A DNA stretch of 64,000 bases from the NCBI RefSeq assembly GCF_007421815.1, contig NZ_VLNT01000001.1, positions 1 through 64,000 of the forward strand. The letters are read 5' to 3'. The stretch comes from Aeromicrobium piscarium. Lineage in GTDB: Bacteria > Actinomycetota > Actinomycetes > Propionibacteriales > Nocardioidaceae. Shown here one piece after another: positions 34,968-42,890 of the stretch. The notes beneath the pieces are model-generated. The model was given only the letters and a program-made list of their open reading frames with translations. It was not told the DNA's origin and did not search any database. Position numbers and translations under genes: made by a program. Within the stretch, counting starts at the first letter, position 1. The number at the start of each line of letters is the position of its first letter.

Positions 34968-36095
34968 ATGCGTGATGTGCTGGAGCCGTTGATCGACGCC
35001 TGGGAGAGCGGCGACCGGATCGGGCTGGGGACGGTGATCGGGACCCAGAAATCGGCGCCACGCCCGCCGGGTGCCGCGATGCTGGTGCTCGGCGACGGCT
35101 CGGTCGTCGGTTCCGTCTCGGGCGGCTGCGTCGAGGGTGATGTGTACGAGCTCGCTCAGCGAGTCGTCGCCGAGGATGCTCCGGAGCTGCGCCGTTACGG
35201 GTACTCCGATGACGAGGCCTTCGCCGTCGGGCTGACCTGCGGGGGCATCGTCGATGTCTTCGTCGAGCCGGTCGATCGCACGACCTTCCCCGAGCTCGGC
35301 ACGATTGCCGAGGATGTGCGGGCCGGGCGGCCGGTGGCGGTGGCGACGGTCATCGAGCATCCCGACGCCTCATGGGTCGGCCGGCATCTGGTGCTGCGCA
35401 CCGATGAGGTGCTGGGCGGGCTCGGCTCGCAGCGGGCCGACCACGCGGTCGCGGACGACGCGCGGGGTCTGCTGGCGGTCGGACGCTCGCAGGTGCTCGA
35501 GTTCGGGCCCGATGGCGAGCGCATGGACACGGGGATGAAGGTCTTCGTCAACGCCTTCCAGCCTCGTCCACGGATGATCGTCTTCGGGGCGATCGACTAC
35601 GCGGCGGCGGTCGCGCGGCAGGCTGAGCTGCTGGGCTACCGGGTGACGGTGTGCGATGCGCGGCCCGTCTTCGCCACCCCCGAGCGGTTCCCGGCCGCTG
35701 ACGAGGTCGTGGTCTCGTGGCCGCATCGCTATCTCCGCGCCGAGGTGGAGGCCGGACGCGTCGACCAGCGCACGGTCATCTGTGTGCTGACCCACGACCC
35801 CAAGTTCGACGTCCCGGTGCTGGATCTCGCCCTGCGCCTGGAGGGCGAGCAGCAGCCCTTCTACATCGGGGCGATGGGCTCGCGGCGCACGCACGACGAA
35901 CGCTTGGAGCGGTTGCGCGAGGCGGGTCTCGGTGAGAAGCAGCTGCGCCGCCTGCACAGTCCCATCGGCCTGGATCTACGCGGGCGTACCCCCGAGGAGA
36001 CCGCCGTGGCGGTGGCGGCGGAGCTGGTGGCGTTGCGGTGGGGCGGTAGCGGCCGTCCTCTCCACGAGACCGATACCGCCATCCACGCCGACTGA
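34968..36095 (+). CDS. XdhC/CoxI-family maturation protein
   Basis: The 375-residue protein contains the XdhC_CoxI domain (about 10-80, IGTQKSAPRPPGAAMLV, VSGGCVEGDVYE, LTCGGIVDVFVEP) and the C-terminal XdhC Rossmann domain (about 195-345, VFGAIDYAAAVARQAELLGYRVTVCDAR, YIGAMGSRRTHDERLERL). XdhC proteins bind the molybdenum cofactor, promote its sulfuration and deliver it to xanthine-dehydrogenase-type enzymes. Last gene of the maturation cluster; a hairpin follows. Confidence 0.92.
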   Translation: MRDVLEPLIDAWESGDRIGLGTVIGTQKSAPRPPGAAMLVLGDGSVVGSVSGGCVEGDVYELAQRVVAEDAPELRRYGYSDDEAFAVGLTCGGIVDVFVEPVDRTTFPELGTIAEDVRAGRPVAVATVIEHPDASWVGRHLVLRTDEVLGGLGSQRADHAVADDARGLLAVGRSQVLEFGPDGERMDTGMKVFVNAFQPRPRMIVFGAIDYAAAVARQAELLGYRVTVCDARPVFATPERFPAADEVVVSWPHRYLRAEVEAGRVDQRTVICVLTHDPKFDVPVLDLALRLEGEQQPFYIGAMGSRRTHDERLERLREAGLGEKQLRRLHSPIGLDLRGRTPEETAVAVAAELVALRWGGSGRPLHETDTAIHAD

Positions 36096-36100
36096 TCCTC

Positions 36101-36158
36101 GGACCGATAACGATGCGTAATGGTTGCTAGGGCGACCGCAATGCATCGTCATCGGTCC
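36101..36158. terminator. Hairpin between convergent XdhC and DUF981 genes
   Basis: A 16-bp stem (36101-36116 with 36143-36158, one mismatch) lies 6 nt after the XdhC stop. Its position between converging genes fits a bidirectional terminator. Confidence 0.65.
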
Positions 36159-36174
36159 CGGGAGGGTGGGACCG

Positions 36175-36900
36175 TCAGCCCATCGTGTTGACGATGAGCC
36201 CGATGTGCGTGAAGAAGTTCAACGCGCCGAAGGCGATGAACACCACACCGGCGATGCCCCACAGCCAGCCGATCGCGGTCCACAGCCCGTTGCGGATCGA
36301 GCGCAGCGCGAAGGGGAAGAGGATCGCGCCGAGGCCGACGATGGCGATGAGCCCGGACATGAAGATCGCCTCGACGAGCGGCCACTCGGCGAACTCACCG
36401 GAGATCGGCTCCTCGGGCGGAGCGGCGAACAGCTGGTACTTCACTCCCGCGACGGCGATGCCGATCAGGCCGAGGCCCATGCCGAGCACGAAGACCGACA
36501 CGGGTCGGGCGACCTTGCGCAGATGCTCCAGGGCTCCGGGGGTCGCGAGCACCGCGGCGCCTCGGAACCAGATGTAGAGGGCGGCCGCGAGCAGCAGCAC
36601 GCCGAAGGCGAGTGACGTCTCGCCGAAGATGATGTTGTCGAAGGGGAAGCCACCGGCGGCCAGCGGTCATGTGAGGGTCATGTGCAGTCCGGTCGCGGTG
36701 AGCACCAGGCCCAGCACGCCGAAGGACAGCGCCCATCCCTCCGGAACGACGTCGCCGGGGGAGCGCAGCAGCTCCCGTCCGAGCCAGACCAGTCCCACCA
36801 GACCGGCGCCGACGGCGACGGCCATGATCGTGTTGTACGTGGGCATCTCGGCCCAATCGATGACGAGTCCTTCGCTCGCGAGCGAGTTCACGTCGATCAT
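36175..36900 (-). pseudogene. DUF981-like membrane protein gene interrupted by an in-frame TGA
   Basis: Reading from ATG 36900 gives 77 residues with two membrane helices, ending GLHMTLT, then a TGA at 36669-36667. Without any frame change the reading continues PLAAGGFPFDNIIFGETSL and on through four more helices to the stop at 36175. The joined product (about 240 residues) looks like one intact multi-helix membrane protein resembling the DUF981 family. A Trp (TGG) is the likely ancestral codon, so one G-to-A change would explain it. It may be a true nonsense mutation, a sequencing error, or read-through. Divergent from the TetR gene. Confidence 0.75.
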
Positions 36901-36944
36901 CTCCTCTGCGGTCAGGTGCCGAGATCACGGCACATCAAGAAAAC

Positions 36945-36958
36945 CATACGCAGGTATG
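36945..36958. promoter_or_regulatory. Dyad CATAC-GCAG-GTATG
   Basis: A perfect 5-bp inverted repeat between the divergent DUF981 and TetR genes, the usual place for a TetR autoregulatory operator. Confidence 0.5.
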
Positions 36959-37039
36959 AATTATTCCTCGCGGGTACAGCACGCCCGTAGGCTGGTGGTC
37001 GTGGCGGGTGAGGGCGGAGGACGTGACGGCGAGCGCGCC

Positions 37040-37609
37040 ATGGTGCAGGGGCGAGGGGTCGACCGACAGCAGCGGATGATCGACGCGGCCGCCACCTTGC
37101 TGATCGACGAGGGCTTCGATGCGATCACCCACCGGCGCGTCGCCGACGCCGCCGGGGTCCCCCGCGGTTCGGCGAGCTACTACTTTCCGACACGTGCCGG
37201 CCTGATCGCCACCGCCGTGCGGGCCGCCGAGGACCTGCGGCTGGCCTCGGCGACCGCCTACGCGGAGGCGCTCCCCGAGCGTCGGCGGGCGTCGCGCGAG
37301 ACGGCGCGAGAGCTCATCGCGACGGCCTTCGCGCCGCATGTGGACGACACCGTGGCGGTGGCACGACTGGATCCGATGACGGTGGCGCTACGCGACCCCG
37401 AGCTCGCGCCGATCATGCGGGAGCACCGGCCGGGGATCCTCGCCGCCCTCGGAGTCGTGCTGGAGCGGTCGGGACGCGGAGACGTGACCGATATCGATCT
37501 GCTCGCCCATCTCGTCGATGCCGCGTTGATCACCGCTGCCTCCGGCCCTGCGGAGGGCGTCATCGATCGCGCCGCCGACCTCGTCGGCCGCTTCCTCGAC
37601 CACTACTGA
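37040..37609 (+). CDS. TetR-family transcriptional regulator
   Basis: The 189-residue protein has an N-terminal TetR helix-turn-helix (about 10-55: RMIDAAATLLIDEGFDAITHRRVADAAGV then SASYYFPTRAGL) and a helical ligand-binding C-terminus. ATG 37040 is used; GTG 37001 would add 13 residues and could be a leaderless start. It probably controls itself and the divergent membrane-protein gene through the dyad at 36945-36958. Confidence 0.87.
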   Translation: MVQGRGVDRQQRMIDAAATLLIDEGFDAITHRRVADAAGVPRGSASYYFPTRAGLIATAVRAAEDLRLASATAYAEALPERRRASRETARELIATAFAPHVDDTVAVARLDPMTVALRDPELAPIMREHRPGILAALGVVLERSGRGDVTDIDLLAHLVDAALITAASGPAEGVIDRAADLVGRFLDHY

Positions 37610-37626
37610 GTCGCCCCGGCCGTGGC

Positions 37627-37846
37627 CGGTGAGTGGTCAACCACCGAAGCCCGGCCTTGCTGGTTGATGGTGCACCGCGATGTGGCCGGGTTGGAAAGCG
37701 GTGTGTGGTGAACGATGAGGTGATGGGTAGTGGTTGACAGCGCACCGCGATCGGTCGAGGGCGGAGAGCGGTGAGAGGTCAACCACGGGGAGCCCCGGTC
37801 GGTGGTTGGCCACTCACCGCCCAGGCGGACGGGATAACTCACCGCC
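37627..37846. repeat. GCGGTGA repeat cluster, GGTCAACCAC subtype
   Basis: Arms CGGTGAGTGGTCAACCAC (37627-37644), GCGGTGTGTGGTGAACGA (37699-37716) and GCGGTGAGAGGTCAACCAC (37768-37786) are followed by reverse arms at 37801-37822 and 37831-37846. The shared GCGGTGAG start and the 3' Watson-Crick partners mark it as kin of the 28.4-kb cluster. Confidence 0.65.
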
Positions 37847-37855
37847 AGGCGAACG

Positions 37856-39292
37856 TCAGCTGGTGAGCTCGCGCAGTTGAGCGGCGATCTCGGCGGCCAT
37901 CGCGCGGACGAAGTCCTCGGCCGGCTCCCCGGGAACCTCGGCGACGAGCGCCTGCACGGTGCCCTCGGCGAGGAGATGGGCCGAGGACACCTTCTGCTGC
38001 TCGGCCATCTGGGGCGCGTGGTCGATATCGCGGTGGACGATCGCGCTGGCGCCCTCGGGAGGGAGAGGCGACAGCCAGGCGTTCTCGGCCGCGATCGTGA
38101 CATCGGCAGGCAGCATGGCCAGAGCGCCGCCGCCACAGCCCTGTCCCAGGATCACGCTCACAGTCGGCACCTTCAGGGAGGACTGCATCGCGATGCAGCG
38201 GGCGATCTCACCGGCGATCGCTCCCTCCTCGGCCTCCTTCGACAGCGCCGCACCGGGTGTGTCGATCACCGACACCAGCGGCAGGCCCAGCTGCTCGGCC
38301 AGGGACATGCCACGACGCGCCTCGCGCAGCGCCGCCGGTCCCATCGGATGCTCGTCGGTCTGCCGCTTGCGGTCCTGGCCGATGACGACACAGGGGACGC
38401 CGTCGAGACGCGTCAGGGCGAGCATCATCGCCGAATCGCGCTGGCCGTCCTGCGTGCCGCGCAGCGGCACCACGATGTCGCTGCCGTAGCGGATCAGCTC
38501 GCGCACGCCGGCGCGGTCGGGCTGGCGGGTGATCTGGATCGACTCCCAGGCCGACCGCTCGCCCACCACCGGCGCCGTCCGTCGTGTCTGCACGGGCTCG
38601 GTGGGGCCGTCGGTCAGCAGAGCCAGCGTCTGGTCGAGGATCGCGCTGAGGTCCTCGTGCGGTACGACGGCGTCGATGATGCCGTGCTCGGCGAGATTCT
38701 CGCTCGTCTGCACGCCCGCGGGGAAGGGCTCGCCGTAGAGCGCCTCATAGACCTTCGGCCCGAGGAATCCCAGCAACGCACCGGGCTCGCCGACGGTCAT
38801 ATGCGCGAGCGACCCCCAAGAGGCGAAGACGCCGCCCGTCGTCGGGTGGCGCAGATGCGCGAGGTAGGGGAGTCCCGCGGCGCGGTGGTCGCCGATCGCC
38901 CGGGAGATCTCGATCATGTGCACGAAGGCGGTGGTGCCCTCCTGCATGCGCGTGCCACCCGAGCAGGTGGACGCGACGAGCGGCAGTCCCTCGGCGGTCG
39001 CCCGGCGGACCGCGGCGGTGATACGCCGCGCGGCGGCGACGCCGATCGATCCGGCGAGGAAGCCGAACTCATTGGCGATGACGGCGATCGGACGGCCGTG
39101 CACCGTGGCGCGGCCGGTGATCACCGACTCGTCGGTTCCTGCCCGCTCGGCGGCTCGCTCGAGGGTGGCGCGGTACTCGGCGTCCACGCCGGTGAGATCG
39201 ACCGGCTCGTCCCAGGAGGTGAAGGACCCTTCGTCCAAGACGAGGTCGAGCAGCTCGTGAACCGGCATGATGGTGGGCTTGCGCTCGCTCAT
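37856..39292 (-). CDS. Acetyl/acyl-CoA carboxylase carboxyltransferase (fused beta-alpha)
   Basis: The 478-residue protein carries both carboxyltransferase halves. The N-half has STCSGGTRMQEGTTAFVHM and GGVFASWGSLAHMTVGEPGALLGFLGPKV. The C-half has RQTDEHPMGPAALREARRGMSLAEQLGLPLVSVIDTPGA and GQGCGGGALAM, the acyl-CoA and biotin-site oxyanion loops. No zinc-ribbon Cys cluster is seen. It transfers carboxyl between carboxybiotin and an acyl-CoA. No biotin carboxylase subunit gene is in the window. Its place between the CoA transferase and the carbamoyltransferase operon may be chance or may mean malonyl-CoA handling. Confidence 0.88.
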   Translation of the reverse strand: MSERKPTIMPVHELLDLVLDEGSFTSWDEPVDLTGVDAEYRATLERAAERAGTDESVITGRATVHGRPIAVIANEFGFLAGSIGVAAARRITAAVRRATAEGLPLVASTCSGGTRMQEGTTAFVHMIEISRAIGDHRAAGLPYLAHLRHPTTGGVFASWGSLAHMTVGEPGALLGFLGPKVYEALYGEPFPAGVQTSENLAEHGIIDAVVPHEDLSAILDQTLALLTDGPTEPVQTRRTAPVVGERSAWESIQITRQPDRAGVRELIRYGSDIVVPLRGTQDGQRDSAMMLALTRLDGVPCVVIGQDRKRQTDEHPMGPAALREARRGMSLAEQLGLPLVSVIDTPGAALSKEAEEGAIAGEIARCIAMQSSLKVPTVSVILGQGCGGGALAMLPADVTIAAENAWLSPLPPEGASAIVHRDIDHAPQMAEQQKVSSAHLLAEGTVQALVAEVPGEPAEDFVRAMAAEIAAQLRELTS

Positions 39293-39445
39293 GACCGCAC
39301 GTTACCGAGGATTTCAGGCCGACCCGGCCGGGAAGCGCGTCTGAGCACGATTTGGTCAGAACTCGCTCGGATGACAGGAAAGAACTGTCACGACTCGACC
39401 TGGACGCGAGGCGAATCCAACGGCGGATTCCGCCACATGGGAGGT

Positions 39446-39800
39446 GCCGCTGCTCCGGGCGGTGGGTAGGCGTCCGTTCGTGGTCGTCGTCGGTGCGACA
39501 GCGTCCGTCGCGGGCTGCTGAATGGACGCTATCGCACCGCTCCCGGGGTCATCGCTTCGGCACGGGGCCCGACGCGCTCCGGCGGCGGTGTACGTGGTTA
39601 ATGACTCACCGCCACGTGATTGGGTCGTATCGCGGTGGCTGGTCAACGATGGGGTGGGCTGGCTGGGTGATGGTCCACCGCGACCGTGTGCGTTTCGATG
39701 GCGGTGAGTGATCAACGAGCGTCGTCGAGTGGTCCCGGGAGGCCGTGTCGTCCGCTGCTCCGGGCGGTGGGTAGGCGTCCGTTCGTGCTCGTCGTCGGTG
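39446..39800. repeat. 49-bp direct repeat, two copies
   Basis: The copies at 39446-39494 and 39752-39800 share CCGCTGCTCCGGGCGGTGGG, AGGCGTCCGTTCGTG and CTCGTCGTCGGTG, with a C/G difference and at most one other. They flank GCGGTGA-type arms. Confidence 0.6.
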
Positions 39801-39940
39801 GCTGGCGTGCCATGTCGACGAGTTCGACAGCCTCCACGCGGGCTCGGCCACCGTCCGGCGTCGGCACGGCAGTAGAGAGCTCGCTCGGCGATGTGGGTGG
39901 TTGATGGCTCACCGCCTCACAGGGGAGCGAGATCGGAAAG

Positions 39941-39980
39941 ACGACGCGGAGGGACGGTCGGTACCGTCCCTCCGCGTCGT
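39941..39980 (-). terminator. Terminator of the DUF2877-FdrA-DUF1116 operon
   Basis: A perfect 18-bp stem (39941-39958 with 39963-39980) with a 4-nt loop CGGT lies 17 nt beyond the DUF1116 stop on the minus strand. On that strand it is followed by CTTTCC. Confidence 0.8.
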
Positions 39981-39996
39981 GGTGGATGCGAAGTGC

Positions 39997-41400
39997 TCAG
40001 CGGCGTGCGCGGGTCCTCTCGGCGAGCGCCGACAGCGCTGCCGGGAAGATATTCGCCGGAGGCGTCACCAGGCCGGCGCCGACCTGCCCGACACCCGCCA
40101 CGCGACCGGCCATGCCGGTGTTGATCTGCGGCAGGATGCCGGTCCGGCAGACCCGCGAGACGTCGATACCGGTCGGCGTGCCCATGAAGTCCAGTACGGG
40201 GATGGACCAGCGCGGGTTCTCGCCGATGGTGATCTCACGCATCCGTCGCGAGGTCGCCAGCGCATCTGGGACCGAGCCGCCGACGAAGCGCACGATCGCC
40301 GGAGCGGTCGCCATCGCGAAGCCGCCGATGCCGGCCGTCTCGGTGATGGCCGAGTCGCCGATATCGGGGTTGGCATCGTCCGGCCCGTAGTCGCCCAGGT
40401 ACAGACCCTCGGCGACCTGCGCCGGACCGGTGAACCACTGGTCGCCGGTGCCGGCGGTCTGGATGCCGAACTCCGTGCCGTTGCGGGCCATCGCGACCAC
40501 CATCGTCGAGCCCTCGATGCCGCGCGCCGCGTCGAGCGCGAGCTTGCAGGCGGGCATCGCGATGTTGAGGAAGAAGTGGTCGTTGCCGCCGACGAAGGAG
40601 AACACCTCGGCGATGTCCTTGGCGTCGGCACCGGACTGCGCGAGAGCGGGAGCGATGTCGCGCAACAGCATCAGCGTGCCCGCGCGATTGCGATTGTGCG
40701 CCTCGTCGCCCATCTGCAGCATCTGCGTGAGGATGCCGGTCGCATCGATCGGTCCGGTCGCGCGGACCGCCTGACCGAGCAACGGGCCGAGCACATCGGA
40801 CATCCAGCGCAGCCGCTGCAGCACCTCGGGCGAGTAGGCGCCGTAGCGCAGCACCTTGCCGAGGCCCTCGTTGAGGGTGCAGTACGTCCGGCGGCCGTCG
40901 GTCTGATCCTCCAGCACCCACATCCACATCGAGGGCGACACGACGCCGGCCATCGGGCCGACGGCGCTGTGGTGGTGGCAGGGCTCGAGGGAGACCGAGT
41001 CGCCGGACTCGAAGAGCGCCACGGCGTCCTCGGGATCGTCGACCAGACCCTCGAGCGCGGCCGCGCCCTGGAGCGCGCCGCGCATCGGGCCGGACGCGTT
41101 CTCCCACTTCAGCGGGGGACCGGCGTGCAGGAACTGGCCGCGCTCGAGGCCGAGCAGCTGGCTCGCGGGCGCCACATCGACGACCATCGCCTGGGTCGAG
41201 GTCATGGCATCCACGGCGCGACGGTTGGCATCGAGACGCAGCGGATCGGTGGCGACCGTGACGAGGTCGTCCTCGGTGCCCTCCATCGGGGGACGCCAGT
41301 CGACGCGGTTCACGCCGACGGCCTGGGCGTCGAGCGCGTCGGCGAAGAGGCCGACGCCGCTGGTGACGACTCCGTCGGAGGGTCGGTGGGTGCTCGTCAT
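39997..41400 (-). CDS. DUF1116 protein, AllG/YlbE-like carbamoyltransferase subunit
   Basis: The 467-residue protein matches the DUF1116 family (RVDWRPP near 34; HHHSAVGPMAGVVSPSM near 150; GDEAHNRNRAGTLML near 235; GGNDHFFLNIAMPACK near 275; GIDVSRVCRTGILPQINTGMAG near 420). In E. coli the corresponding protein, encoded beside fdrA, is part of the oxamate carbamoyltransferase that splits oxalurate with phosphate. Last gene of a coupled three-gene operon (four-base overlap with fdrA); a strong terminator follows. Confidence 0.88.
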   Translation of the reverse strand: MTSTHRPSDGVVTSGVGLFADALDAQAVGVNRVDWRPPMEGTEDDLVTVATDPLRLDANRRAVDAMTSTQAMVVDVAPASQLLGLERGQFLHAGPPLKWENASGPMRGALQGAAALEGLVDDPEDAVALFESGDSVSLEPCHHHSAVGPMAGVVSPSMWMWVLEDQTDGRRTYCTLNEGLGKVLRYGAYSPEVLQRLRWMSDVLGPLLGQAVRATGPIDATGILTQMLQMGDEAHNRNRAGTLMLLRDIAPALAQSGADAKDIAEVFSFVGGNDHFFLNIAMPACKLALDAARGIEGSTMVVAMARNGTEFGIQTAGTGDQWFTGPAQVAEGLYLGDYGPDDANPDIGDSAITETAGIGGFAMATAPAIVRFVGGSVPDALATSRRMREITIGENPRWSIPVLDFMGTPTGIDVSRVCRTGILPQINTGMAGRVAGVGQVGAGLVTPPANIFPAALSALAERTRARR

Positions 41401-42890
41401 CGTGCGGCTCCGATCAGCGAAAGGGCCCGGCGGGTCGCCTGGGCATTGGACAAGAACACTTCGGCGCCGGCCGCGGCGAGGGCCTCGGCCTGGCGATCGG
41501 TCTGCTGGGGGTCGTCCTGGGTGCCCACGCAGGCGACCACCACGGCCAGCTCGCGACCGCCCGCCTTCGCGGTCTCGACGGCCGAGGAGATGGCCGGCGC
41601 CAGCGAACCGGCGGGATCGTCCTCGGCACCATGTCCGAGCACGACATCCATCAGCACGACAGAGGCGTCGCCGTCGCGGGCGGTGCGGGCGAGGTCCTCC
41701 AGGCGGAGGGTCGGGTCGATCATCGGGTGGGCGCGGCCGGCCGTCATGCCGTCATCGCCGAAGTCGATCATGACGGTGCCGTCGGCGCGCCGGTCGGCCC
41801 CGAGCTCCAGTCGCGGCTCCAGCGGGATATTGCTGTAGACATCGCCCACGGCGTCGGCGGCGATGAGCATCGCCTCGTCGCAGAGCGTGCCGCCGACGAA
41901 GAGGCCACGCAGGCGCCCGCCCTCGACCTGCGCCGTCTCGCCCTGGTGGGGCCACTCGGGCACCGGGCGGCCAAGGGTCTCCAGCACGGCCTCGGCCGTG
42001 GTGGTGAGATCCGGCTGGCCGGAGCCGAGGAGCGCGAACTGGACGGGAGTCGTCAGCGTCGCGGCGTACTCGCGCAGCTCCTCGGCGACCTTCGCCGCCG
42101 GAGGCTTGGAGACCACGACGATCAGCTCGGTCGAGGCGTCCTCGTCGAGGCGGCGCATGGCCTCGCGGGTGGACAGCGCGGACACGGCCTCGCTGAGGTC
42201 GCGGCCACCCACACCGAGCGCAGCGCTGACGCCGACACCCGCGTGGTCGAGCAGGCACAGCAGCTGCTGGCAGCCGGTGCCCGAGGCGGCGACGATGCCG
42301 ACCGGTCCGGGGCGCACGGCATTGGCGAAGCCGAGCCCGATCCCGTCGATGACCGCCGTGCCGCAGTCGGGACCCATCACCAGCAGGCCGCGCTCGGTGG
42401 CCAGCTGCTTGAGGGCGATCTCGTGCTCGACCGGCACGTTGTCGCTGAAGATCATCACGTCGCGGCCCGCGTCGAGGGCGTCGGCCGCCTCGACGGCGGC
42501 GGAGGCGCCGGGCACCGACACGAGGGCCAGGCCGGCGTCGGTCCGGTCGAAGGCCGACAACGTGGTGCGCGGGGGCTCGATCTCGCTGGACGCGCCGTCG
42601 TCGCTGCGCCGCGAGGCGCGGGCGAGGGCCGCGTCGACCGCCTCGAGGGCGGCCGGCAGGGTTCCCTCGTCGTCGAGCCGCACCGCCACGATCATGTCGT
42701 TCGGTGTGGACTCGGGCAGCGTGAAGCCCATCTGCGCGATGACATCGCGGTTCAGGTCGGTCGCCATCGCGACCTGGGCCGCGGTGACACCGTCGACGGC
42801 GGCGACATCCTTGCTCACTTGCAGCAAGGCCACCGAGTCGGCATACGCCCCGCGGCGTAGCTCGACGTGCTCGAAGCCGGTCGTGGTCAT
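41397..42890 (-). CDS. fdrA: FdrA family carbamoyltransferase subunit
   Basis: The 497-residue protein has two Rossmann-like halves related to succinyl-CoA synthetase alpha. Visible are LLVMGPDCGTAVIDGIGLGF, GPVGIVAASGTGCQQLLCLLDHAGVGVSAALGVGGRDLSEAV, and VVLMDVVLGHGAEDDPAGSLAP in the C-half. ATG 42890 follows GAGGAG at the right distance (TTG 42896 is weaker) and overlaps the DUF2877 stop. FdrA, DUF1116 and DUF2877 together make the oxamate carbamoyltransferase of E. coli. Here the same set probably releases carbamoyl phosphate from a ureide. Confidence 0.9.
   Translation of the reverse strand: MTTTGFEHVELRRGAYADSVALLQVSKDVAAVDGVTAAQVAMATDLNRDVIAQMGFTLPESTPNDMIVAVRLDDEGTLPAALEAVDAALARASRRSDDGASSEIEPPRTTLSAFDRTDAGLALVSVPGASAAVEAADALDAGRDVMIFSDNVPVEHEIALKQLATERGLLVMGPDCGTAVIDGIGLGFANAVRPGPVGIVAASGTGCQQLLCLLDHAGVGVSAALGVGGRDLSEAVSALSTREAMRRLDEDASTELIVVVSKPPAAKVAEELREYAATLTTPVQFALLGSGQPDLTTTAEAVLETLGRPVPEWPHQGETAQVEGGRLRGLFVGGTLCDEAMLIAADAVGDVYSNIPLEPRLELGADRRADGTVMIDFGDDGMTAGRAHPMIDPTLRLEDLARTARDGDASVVLMDVVLGHGAEDDPAGSLAPAISSAVETAKAGGRELAVVVACVGTQDDPQQTDRQAEALAAAGAEVFLSNAQATRRALSLIGAAR

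Larger units (their letters stand above)
39293..39996. other. 704-bp gene-free interval with repeats and terminator
   Basis: The interval contains a 49-bp direct repeat (39446-39494 and 39752-39800), several GCGGTGA-type arms (39590-39915) and the terminator hairpin 39941-39980. Short frames on both strands are repeat-derived and lack ribosome binding sites. I see no credible gene. Confidence 0.6.

Noticed and set aside
36667..36669. TGA as a selenocysteine codon
   Set aside because: The neighbourhood fits a Trp position in a membrane protein, and no SECIS-like hairpin or selenium genes are visible.
39356..39912. Short minus-strand frames with a shared NGRLPTARSSG peptide
   Set aside because: The shared peptide is only the translation of the 49-bp direct repeat; there are no ribosome binding sites.
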